64,000 nucleotides of DNA. Origin: Sipunculus nudus. Taxonomy: Eukaryota > Annelida > Sipuncula > Golfingiida > Sipunculidae. Of the stretch, positions 56,901-64,000 are shown in pieces. Each line of letters begins with the position of its first letter. Within the stretch, counting starts at the first letter, position 1. The notes beneath the pieces are model-generated. The model saw only the letters and a program-made list of their open reading frames with translations, had not been told where the DNA came from and searched no databases. The position numbers and the translations under genes were made by a program. The stretch spans positions 17,879,664-17,943,663 of the forward strand of contig CM049315.1 of assembly GCA_026874595.1 (NCBI GenBank), written 5' to 3'.

Positions 56901-58558
56901 AAATATTAAGTTAATATTGCTTTAGTTTGAAACATGTACAGACTGATAATTATAATTAAAATTAATTGCAAATATTTTATGTTCTGCATAAACCCCCTTT
57001 ATCTAGATTTTGTGCTCTGAATTTTTGGCAGTAGTAGCATTTACTATTTGTTGGTGATGAAGGATGGGTTGCCAGTGTTTTTTGCTTAATGTACCTATGA
57101 CATTAACAATGGATAACTGAATTTAATACCAGCTGCTGGTATTATATGTATCATCCCTTGCAAAGCTCACCTTTGAAAATCTTACCCATGCTTCTAACTT
57201 TGAGTGTGTTTTAACTTTGTCCATTATCTTCGCTCTTCAGGCTGCTTTTGGCACATCATTCTCTGGACCTGATGGCGAGGTGTGGACCACCCACACGGAG
57301 ATCTCGGGACTCGTGTTTGGTGTCATCTTGGCTGCTGACCTGAAGAACACCTATGATATTGGTCCTACAGATGCTGGATTTGGAGATATGGTGAGTCTGC
57401 ATCATCAGGATTGATTTTGGGGAAGTCTATTTTTTTAGGGATAGCTGCACCTGATAACATGATAGAAAAGTTAGTCATTATATTTTTGCCATATTTTATT
57501 TTTATGTCTTTCATATTTTGTCCTCAAATTTGACACACAATTTGTTTCTGTTGAGTTCAAAAAAGAGTTTTAGTACTGTTGATATTGAGCTTCAAGGTCA
57601 AATCTGCAGAATTCTATGATTATTGTGAAACCTATAACTTTGAATATACATTCTGCATATTTCTTAGATGGAGGGCCCATGGGGAGGCATAAAGAGCCAT
57701 TCTAAATTGCCTTAAATTTATAAGAATGTAAATTCAATAAATTTACTTGATGTTTGCAAACATTTGCAGTTTCCACACAGTAGAGTATTTGCCTACAACC
57801 CCATCAGTCCTATGGCTGCTGACTTCAGTGATACACAAAAACTACATCTTGCAGGCTGTACCAAAGCAGACTTCTGTCTCTACTATACCACACCAGGTAT
57901 TTTCATGTAAGTATTATACGCAGATTTCCATCTCTACTAAACAACACTGGCTATTTCCATGAGAGTATGATAAATGCTCTTTAATTTACTAAAAAACGCT
58001 GGAGAATTTAATATCATATTGACCAAGGTACTTGTTCGCAAATATAGCATTGTATTTTATTGTGTTATGATATAATCTAAATAATTTAAAGAATTAATTT
58101 ATAAAAAAAAAATTATACCTTGTCTAGGCACAGTAATCATTTATTTGAAGACATTGAACAAAAAAATCAAGACTTTTTTACATTTGAGCCTTGAAATAAT
58201 TTAAACAATTCATTTGATAAAAAAAAAGAAATTGAATATATAAATAAACAATTAGTGAATGGTCATAAGATGTTCAAAGCTAGATATTAAAATATTAATA
58301 TCCTTTTTCCACAGTGGCCAGCATACTGTGTACATATATGGAGAACTCAGCAAGTGGGTCCCAGTCTCCCGGCAGCGAGTATCTGGTATCACCATGACAA
58401 TCAATGACCTTGAGGTTCACCTTCAGGGGGCTGCTGAGGAGAAGGTGTCATTTAGCCTGGTGGTCGATGACCAGTGGCTGCACTTTACTTGTACCATGTC
58501 ACGGGCTGGAACAGCTATGATCAGCCTGCTTAAACAGCGATGTATCACTGTGTACTAG
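30006..58558 (+). CDS. Secreted clan GH-D-like (GH36/raffinose-synthase-like) glycoside hydrolase, 18 exons
   Basis: Coding exons: 30006-30063, 38610-38789, 42034-42170, 42711-42868, 45932-46169, 46530-46635, 46915-47011, 47968-48066, 48303-48353, 48869-48953, 49648-49707, 50464-50640, 55164-55302, 55789-55897, 56405-56477, 57241-57390, 57770-57906, 58315-58558. All junctions are GT-AG and in frame: 2298 nt, 765 residues plus TAG. Residues 1-20 form a signal peptide (MK, then TLAVLFQLGLLL). A beta-rich N-terminal part (21-257) leads to a probable TIM barrel: LGYWTDNGAYYYY (286-298), VQYDSWWY (327-334), MTYEQDW (419-425), IQYCMSPSR (462-470), ARVSNDYQP (483-491), STGPVGPSDKIG (545-556 within exon 14's product). 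These line up in order with the IDDGW, QCMS, RxSDDxxP and VSDKPG blocks of raffinose-synthase/Sip1-like GH36 proteins. Substrate is unknown. ATG has A at -3. The exon 13 acceptor (TTATGCAG) is the weakest join. Exon reading is direct; enzyme class is inference. Confidence 0.85.
31700..31751. repeat. AT dinucleotide microsatellite
   Basis: About 26 AT units in intron 1 of the glycosidase-like gene. Confidence 0.95.
31756..32050. repeat. Fragment of the hairpin-type repeat family
   Basis: GGACATATCATTACTGTTGG, ACCTAGAACCTTCTCACATT and CTTTGAAACCTAAAATAGG follow the unit order seen in the array at 1-2735 (GGACCTAGAATCTTC, GAAACCTGAAATTAGGTC). A GGTGCCACCTGT end is at 32025. Confidence 0.6.
32187..32686 (-). 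mobile_element. TTAA-flanked element, reverse orientation (intron 1 of the glycosidase-like gene)
   Basis: Opens TTAAAGGGACATAATCAGG and closes GATTGGGCCCCTTTAA, the mirror of the 15.8 kb copy. About 500 bp; TTAA is intact at both ends. Non-coding; short reading frames inside are chance. Confidence 0.65.
33640..33835. repeat. Repeat unit with opposed TGACCTTGA / TCAAGGTCA
   Basis: GGTGACCTTGACCTACTTCTCAAGGTCACAGAGC, here given by its two ends TGACCTTGACC and TCAAGGTCACA, then a GAACAAGTACGTGGATTGTT stretch and GGGGGCGCCACC. The same unit recurs at 37590-37870 and 37910-38110. Confidence 0.7.
33855..37590 (+). repeat. Composite dispersed repeat, copy 1 (intron 1 of the glycosidase-like gene)
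   Basis: Opens AACCTGTGAGCTTATGCGAT with GGTGTGGCATCGTCCGTC and closes near 37590 with GCATTATACCTGGTGTAT. A partial internal duplication restarts at 35275 (AACCTGTGAACTAATGCGAT). GGTGGCGCCACC is at 34341 and 35656. The segment around 34926-35080 is nearly identical to 60307-60430 of the second copy. Non-coding. Confidence 0.75.
36600..37140. repeat. Tandem repeats within composite element copy 1
   Basis: Units of about 120 bp (GCAGACTGCCAACTGTATCA, then CAACAGGTCAAGAGTTCACT, CAGTGCAGCCAGGTA) repeat near 36900 and 37015, with a partial at 36630. Just before them, 36731-36795 has three roughly 27-bp GTGATCACCTCATGGGTGAC-like units. Absent from the second copy of the element. Confidence 0.75.
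37590..38115. repeat. Two tandem copies of the GACCTTGACC unit
   Basis: Two units of about 310 bp, each with TTTTGGTCTTGTGAGC or TTTGGCCTTGTGAGC, TGACCTTGAC-type sequence, a CAAGGTCACAGAGC-type partner, and GTGCCACC at the end. Confidence 0.7.
38825..39360. repeat. Hairpin-type repeat, fragment (intron 2)
   Basis: TTTTAGCTCAGCTGACTGAA with GTCACCTGAGCTATAGG starts 35 bp after the donor of coding exon 2. The rest follows the unit order of the array at 1-2735, including GGTGCCACCTG near 39148. Confidence 0.75.
39390..40210. repeat. Tandem repeat, about 295-bp unit (intron 2)
   Basis: AACTTTTCATCCC and its neighbours recur at 39436, 39729 and 40028. Each unit also has GATTTTGGGGTCA and AAGGTCACAGGGGC. 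About 2.7 copies. Confidence 0.8.
40210..41890. other. Intron 2, unannotated part
   Basis: AT-rich intron sequence; no repeats or genes recognised. Confidence 0.5.
41898..41946. repeat. AT dinucleotide microsatellite
   Basis: About 24 AT units, 90 bp upstream of the coding exon 3 acceptor. Confidence 0.95.
43390..43765. repeat. 3' end of the hairpin-type repeat (intron 4)
   Basis: TCTCAAAACCTTAACG, CATGGCAGTCATGTCAG and CCTTTTAGCTTTTCATG parallel 54030-54150, and the end CACCATGACCCATGGGTCCC followed by TTGTTTT parallels 54812-54838. A 5'-truncated copy. Confidence 0.65.
43766..45169. other. Intron 4, unannotated part
   Basis: No gene, RNA or repeat recognised; several short chance ORFs. 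Confidence 0.5.
45170..45866 (+). mobile_element. TTAA-type element, decayed 5' end (intron 4 of the glycosidase-like gene)
   Basis: Colinear with the 15.8 kb copy (TGTTGAATTACCAC, TGTACATGAGTGTTAAA, GAGATGCCCTG, CCTGATTATGTCCCTTT), orientation forward. The left terminus has decayed (TTATAGGCCCTGCCAATGAC); the right end keeps CCCTTTAA. Confidence 0.6.
50581..50985 (+). repeat. Tandem decayed copies of the end of coding exon 12 and its splice donor
   Basis: The last 60 nt of exon 12 plus its donor (TCCATCTAGGGCAGC ... TTGTGACCCAGGTAAATA) recur at 50651-50716, 50783-50850 and 50921-50985, with shorter partial copies between (near 50720 and 50865). The first downstream copy still has CCCAG|GTAAATA. 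Reading on from the true exon meets a TAG within ten codons, so these are not usable coding exons but could act as competing donors. Confidence 0.85.
51688..54838 (+). mobile_element. Near full-length hairpin-type element, about 3.15 kb (intron 12)
   Basis: Left end TTTTTTAGCTCAGCTGACTA with AAGTCATCTGAGCT, an imperfect hairpin, then GTCCGTCGTCCGTCCGTCTG. Right end CAGCTGAGCGCCGTGACCC, ATGGGTCCCTTGTTTT. Inside, two units near 51860-52320 and 52540-53000 are diverged duplicates (GCCAAAAATTGGGTCAATAG / CCGAAAATTGGGTCATTAGG; GGTTTAATTTTCACACC / TGATTTAATTTTCCCAGC). No long ORF, so if mobile it depends on factors encoded elsewhere. Confidence 0.65.
56130..56270. repeat. Hairpin-type repeat, short fragment (intron 14)
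   Basis: TTAAGCTCTGCTGATTTTCA with GTCAGGCTGAGCTATAG is a decayed form of the hairpin, followed by TCTGTTAGCAGGGCACAAAT and CGACCTAGAGACTTC as in the array at 1-2735. Confidence 0.65.
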
Positions 58559-59222
58559 CTCCACACAGAATGAACTGTCATATTTGATTGACGGGCTTCC
58601 AGCTTGTGACATTCAACAGTACCAGCCCACATTAATGGATGGTAAAAAAGTACAGTTATCATGTACTACTGAGGTTCTTGGTGTGAGGGGTTAAATTGAT
58701 AAATTAAATAACAGTCTTTATTTCAAAGGTCAATGTAGAACAAAATAATCTAACATTGATGTACTAGATAATTTGGATAATCTGATTCTCACCCAGACAC
58801 TACCATCTTTGGTCAGATTTCACGTCTGTTGATCAAAAGACCACCTGCAAGTGCATGTACGCACACTGTTTTTACTTTGTCAGAGGGTGGTCCCACAAAG
58901 CAGGGACCACTGTACCATGTTATATGTTCATTGGTTTTAGACAAGCATGACAGTATACTATATTCAGGTCATGTGAGCGAGGACTGCGGGTTCAGTCATT
59001 TTTATGAGATACAGGAGAGAGGCTTCAGTATGTACATGAAAGCCTTACATAAAATAGATAACTTATTTTTCGTATGAGGTTTCTTTGTAAATGTTCCTGA
59101 ACAAAGCACTCATTGTTTGTTGTCACAAGTTATCACATGTTGATGTGCAGGTGTGATTTTATACCTGGACAGGAATCCTACTTTCTACTTACTTCCTGTT
59201 GCAAAGACTGAACTGTTTACTG

Positions 59223-59228
59223 AATAAA
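59223..59228 (+). terminator. Poly(A) signal of the glycosidase-like gene
   Basis: AATAAA about 665 nt after the TAG at 58556-58558, followed by a GT/T-containing stretch. It is the first canonical hexamer in the 3' UTR. A long composite repeat starts about 20 bp later, so transcription appears to end against it. Confidence 0.65.
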
Positions 59229-59250
59229 GTGTCCTGTCTAACTCTTACTT

Positions 59251-61910
59251 TTTAGCGAACCTGTGAGCTTATGTGAAGGCACAGCATCATCCGTCTACCA
59301 TCCACCATCGTCTGTACATTAACCCATGCCATCTCAGAAACCGTCAAAGCTAGCAACTCCAAATTGCATGTAAGAATCAGTCACATGTCAAACTTTATCG
59401 AATTGAGCTAATTCTTTTTGGGGTATCTGCAGTAAATTCAGTTTTAATGGGAAATAGCTTAAAAACATTTTAAAATCTTCTTCTCTGAAACTGTCCAGCC
59501 AAATTGTCCAGTATTTCACAGAAATATTCCCTGAAACAATCTCTCTTAAGTTTGTTTAAATGGTTCTAGGTCAGTGATTTTTTTTTGTCATGTTATAGGA
59601 AGTTTAACTTAGTCATCTGTCAAAAAAAGCATACTGAAATTTCAGTCTCAGAAACGGTTGGAGCTATCATCACAAATTTTTATGCCAATGTTGGTCACAT
59701 GAGTCATATCTGAAATTGAGGTATTGGCGGCACCATCTGCATCAGCCTTTTTTCGTATAGGGGTCATCAGTGCCTGTATCATACTGAGGGCTACAAAAAC
59801 ATTCTTCTCTGAAACCATGAGGCCAAATTGTTTAATATCCCACAGAAATGATCCTAGGGTTGTGTTTTCTGAAGTTTGTTCAAATGGTTTGTGTTCAGTG
59901 ACTTTTGACTGATTTATGGGAAGATGAATTTAGCCATATGCCATAACAGCCCATTTCAGCTTAGTGGCTACAAAGAACTTCTTTTCAAAAATCACTGGGT
60001 CAAATTCTTAAATCTCACACATTATTTATCCTCAGATGTTGATAATTCAAATTTGTTCAAATGGTTTTGGTTCAGTGATTTCTGGCTGAGTTATGGGAAG
60101 CTGATCTTAGTGAGTTTGATGTATCTTCTTATATGAGTTATAAACCTGAAAAATGTTGTTCGACTGATGCCATGGAAGCAAATTGTTTAATATTTTTCAA
60201 GAATAATCCAAACAATAATTCATTTGATAATTGTCTTTAATGATTCCACATGAATGATTTTTTTGCTGAATTATGGCGATTGATTTATTTTACCATATAT
60301 GTTTTCTGTGTGAAGCAGTTACATCTAGCCCAGCATCAGTTTATCAGCATCTATTACATCATGCCTCCAGACATTTAGATTTCAGGTTATCTATGGTTAA
60401 TATTGACAAGAATGTTTTTTAAAAGCCTTTAAAAAATTCAGTTTTATCATTTTGATTAGTCATCATACCAGGTAATGTTAACATCAATGGGTATTAAGCT
60501 CTCTGTGGCTATATAAAGACGGTTGTACATGGATTATAAATAATTGTTATCCAAACTCAACTTAATTAAAGAATTTGCCATCAGTGAAATGTATCTGTAT
60601 TATAATTTTGCATTCAGTATGCATCTGTAATAATTTTTCAGATATTCCTAATTTCTTTCGTTATAAAAAGTCAGCTGAAAAGCATTTTTATTGGGTAAAA
60701 TGTATTTCAAAGTTATTTCAAGTAGGGTCTACTTTTGTGAACAGATGGCAGCACTTGGCAGATTGCCAAGATTTGCCAGTGCCTGGATGTTGGCCATTGG
60801 CCAAGATTTTGTCAGCATGATAAATAGCTTTGGCACAGTGCCTGGATTGGAAGAGGCCTAAGTGCTGCAGTCTGACTATTTTAACAGCTTGGTGTAGTGT
60901 TTTCCTGGTACGTTCATTGTATTATTTTAAACAAGTTAATGCAAGTCTGTTTAATTCAAAGTTATTTCAAGAAGCAACCTTGACATTTGAAATTTCTGAA
61001 ATTTGGCATGTTCAACCATCTTGCTAAGTTTTCTCGTAGACCAGACAGGTGGTACCACCTACCTATGTTTTTGTAAAATAAATAAATGCACTTTTCTCAG
61101 GAGTGATTTGCAGGATTGGCCTGAAATTGTGAACACCCATAGATCATGGACTTCTTCTTCTTGTCCTCAAGACTGGTGGTGCCACCTGCAATTGTTTTCC
61201 CAAAGCATCCATCCATACACGTATGTGCTTTTTGTGAAATTTGCTCTGAAATTTGGCATGTTTATCCATCTTGGGAAGTTTTCTTGTAAACCAGACAGGT
61301 GGCGCCACTAACCTATCTGTTTTTGTTGAATAAAGTAATGCTCTTTCTCAGGAGTGATTTGCAGTATTGGCCTGACATTGTGTATATTCATAGATCTTGG
61401 AATCCTCAAAGTTGTCTTCAAGACTGGTGGTGCCATCTGCAATAGTTTCCCGTGTTGTCCATCTATACATTTGCTTTGGGTGAGAATTGCTCATGTCTCA
61501 GGAGTGGGTCAAAGTATTGATCTGAAATTTCGGATGTTCATCCATCTTAGAAAGTTTTCTCATAAAGCAAACAGGTGACGCCACTTACCTTTCTGTTTTC
61601 GTTGAATGAATTTATGCCCTTTTCTCAGGAGTGATTTGCAGTATTGGCCTGAAATTGTGTATATCCAAAGATTTTGGACTCTTCCATGTTGTCTTCAAGA
61701 CTGGTGGTGTCAGCTACAATTATTTTTTGTGCTGTGTGCTTCCATGACAGAATTTTAGCAGTAATTTTGTGTAATTGGTTTATGTTCAAAATGTTTAGTA
61801 CTTGCATTGTTCAAATACATGTAACACATGTACTTGAAAAGTAATGGTACAGCATTGAAGCATTATACCTGGTGTATATCACATTGCACAGGTTTGTTTT
61901 TGGCCTGTAC
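59251..61910 (+). repeat. Composite dispersed repeat, copy 2 (downstream of the glycosidase-like gene)
   Basis: Opens TTTTTAGCGAACCTGTGAGC about 20 bp past the poly(A) signal and closes near 61880 with GCATTATACCTGGTGTAT, in the same orientation as copy 1 at 33855-37590. Its 3' third (60980-61720) is a run of about 130-260 bp units ending in GGTGG(C/T)(G/A)CCAC variants at about 61047, 61176, 61298, 61425, 61572 and 61702. Confidence 0.75.
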
Positions 61911-62530
61911 GCCATGTTTAGTTAAAGTATTGTTTATGTTAAATTTTACTGTTTAATAATATTGATATTTCTTTTACCTTGAACAACGCACAAACTCATC
62001 CAGCCTTGTGCAGTTTTCATCATATGCAGAGTTTTTATGGTATGTTAAAGCAGCTTTTAAATATAATGTTAACTCATATATGTTTAATGATTATGTTACT
62101 TAACTCATACTTTATTTTACATACATTTTGATATTACCAGATTTTAGCGTAGATTTATCTAAATGCGGGGCGTGTATTTTATATTAGCAGTAGTTTTATA
62201 CATTTAAAAGATGCTGCTGGATATTTATGGGATGATTTTCTAATAAACAGATTAATATAGAACAATTGTTATTGATTATTTATTTATATCTTTACCCATG
62301 TTATAAGAATATGTTTACCTATAAGTCGGGAAAAGAAAGATTTCTATATTGTTATAACACAAATCTTTTTTGAGCTTTTCACATTTATGTATACAGCCAC
62401 AAGCTAGGTTGACCTTGATTAGTTACAAAACTTAGTATATTTTCCAATATACAAATATGTATCTATTTTACACAAAAAAAGTACCAGTTTTATAAAATGA
62501 AAATAGTCAACCAATGGAGATTCCTTTTTT
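61910..62530. other. Intergenic, no gene seen
   Basis: Very AT-rich; nothing recognised on either strand. Confidence 0.5.
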
Positions 62531-62705
62531 TTAGCTCAGCTGACTGAAAGTCATTTGGGCTCCAGTTACTGTTCTTGTCGATGCCATTTCTGCCAGTCAT
62601 TGGTAGGGCACATTCTGTAAATATGACACTAGCCACATTCTGTAACCATTACGCTAGCCACATTCTGTAACCATTACCCTTGGCACATTCTGTAACCATT
62701 ACACT
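62530..62705. repeat. Hairpin repeat stub and 28-bp minisatellite
   Basis: TTTTAGCTCAGCTGACTGAA with AGTCATTTGGGCTCC at 62533-62565 is the start of a hairpin-type repeat, followed at 62605-62705 by four units of CACATTCTGTAACCATTAC with a short linker. Confidence 0.75.
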
Positions 62706-62960
62706 AAGTCATACATGTCCGCATTTCTTGTTCAGCTAGTGCATTGACGGAACAGTCACCAGCGAAGAGGAAATCTCTGGCGACTGTTTCCTTAAATTTG
62801 ATGATGACATGCAGCCTTCGTTGAGTGAACGGTTTCCCATCAGTCCTGTATTTTATGGAAATGCCCATCTCATCATCGAATGCTCCAGAGAGCATTGCTG
62901 AGGATACTACGCCTTCAGCCGGTTTCTTTTGTCAAGGCATTTTGACAGTGACAGCGATTT
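62704..62960 (-). pseudogene. LINE reverse transcriptase fragment with mutated active site
   Basis: Reads SSAMLSGAFDDEMGISIKYR, TDGKPFTQRRLHV, then RDFLFAGDCSVNALAEQEM. The order matches the MFSAML..AF..G...RTDG.LFN.RRL ... FADDCAL segment of LINE reverse transcriptases. The catalytic FADD has become FAGD, and neither flank continues the ORF. A short inactive relic. Confidence 0.75.
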
Positions 62961-63214
62961 GAGCGATTAACGACGTTTCCGTGCCATACAGTACTGATTC
63001 AATATGAAAACTAGAAATCTGCATTCTTATGAATGAAAGTCTCTTGTTGGGGCCATATTATTTGTGTATAAGTGACTGTACATCTGTGAAATTCCTTTAT
63101 AACTTTTCTTGTTGCGGATCATGTCAACGAATTATTTTCTGGGAATTTCAGAAAATATATCACATAGAAAATCTTCTCGACCGATTGTAAATTCTGACAG
63201 GACTCTTATCAGGA

Positions 63215-63273
<59 letters not shown>

Positions 63274-64000
63274 ACAGTCAAATTAAAATGGTAAGGATTA
63301 GAAAGCAAGTTCGAACTTCCGACCCCGCCCCTCCTGGCCCAGCAATGCACTTGGCAAGTTCATATGTAAATACGGTTTAATGTTAGGAAGCAAGTTGCAA
63401 ACCATATGCGAATGCAGTCCTTTTAGCGTGCACCAAATATTAACAATTCTAAAAATACAATTTCCATGAATCATGATCACACAGAGTCCAGCTGTGAGGT
63501 ATATGTATGTGGACGAATGGCAAAGTCAGCACTCGCAATGGTTGTCCGGAGCACCGAGTGGTGACATTGCAACTCCCGTAAACTCACATGCTTGAGGCGC
63601 TCAAAGGGCAGAAATAAATAAATCGCGGTTCTCCAACATGTCACGTTAAAAAAAAAAACATCAATCCAACTCTTGTACAATATGCTTTTTTATCTAGAAC
63701 CGTTCCAAACATACATAAACGCAGTTGCGTTCCCTGGCTGTTTCATTCTGAACTGCCTCCCTATTTCTAATAGTCTCAACTCTGTAACCGCGAAGGCCAA
63801 CAAACGCCTTCTTGAAAGCTGTTGAAATAGATGGACATAGATTAATTGTCATATTACTGTTTAATTGTTTGGCCTAGCCTTTGGACTACACGTAATTATA
63901 CCTATACAAGGTAGTGATATAGGACTCGTATATGAGCGCCGGTGCTTGCCCCAGCCTTGACCCTCGGAGTAGACAATCGGATTTTGATATTTAATGTAAC
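62961..64000. other. Unannotated right end of window
   Basis: An AT microsatellite is at 63219-63270. The last 600 bp are less AT-rich than the rest, but no exon could be supported on either strand. Confidence 0.5.
63219..63270. repeat. AT dinucleotide microsatellite
   Basis: About 26 AT units. Confidence 0.95.

Noticed and set aside
63300-63360. A TTCGAACTTCC stretch as a tRNA or SINE B box
   Set aside because: No A box at the right distance and no cloverleaf on either strand.

Overview
This is animal genomic DNA, most likely from a mollusc and probably a bivalve. Genes are split by many GT-AG introns, the DNA is AT-rich, and the dispersed repeats include types I associate with bivalve genomes: an AGCTCAGCTGACT hairpin followed by GTCCGTCCGTCC runs, and GTATCC-ended repeats. 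Species cannot be fixed from sequence alone.

Two protein-coding genes can be rebuilt exon by exon. (1) ABCE1 (RNase L inhibitor / Rli1), the ribosome-recycling ATPase, lies on the minus strand from its CpG/YY1-bearing promoter near 22.1 kb to a poly(A) signal near 4.6 kb. Fifteen coding exons join in frame to 601 codons plus stop. (2) A plus-strand gene from 30.0 to 59.2 kb has 18 coding exons that join to 765 codons plus stop. It encodes a secreted protein with motifs resembling GH36/raffinose-synthase-like (clan GH-D) glycoside hydrolases. I know of no characterised member.

The most interesting signal is inside ABCE1. Seven of its last eight introns each hold one short structured element in the sense orientation with box C/D snoRNA architecture. 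Family A is in introns 8, 9, 10 and 12; family B is in introns 13, 14 and 15. Their terminal stems vary with compensatory changes, all keep kink-turn geometry, and all use AUGAUUA with AUGA, a U-A pair in place of the usual G-C. From memory, their guide sequences match neighbouring parts of 28S rRNA. ABCE1 therefore looks like a snoRNA host gene, so a ribosome-recycling factor and rRNA-modification guides would share one transcript.

Layout: 0-2.7 kb tandem/dispersed repeat array; 2.7-4.6 kb unannotated; 4.6-22.2 kb ABCE1 (with a 418-bp terminal-inverted-repeat element in intron 1 and a TTAA-flanked element in intron 6); 22.6-25 kb hairpins and two decayed LINE reverse-transcriptase fragments; 25.7-27 kb a GTATCC-type repeat; 27-30 kb microsatellites; 30-59.2 kb the glycosidase-like gene, with repeats filling its introns; 59.2-61.9 kb a second copy of the composite repeat found in intron 1 of that gene; 62.5-64 kb minisatellite, another LINE relic and unannotated sequence.
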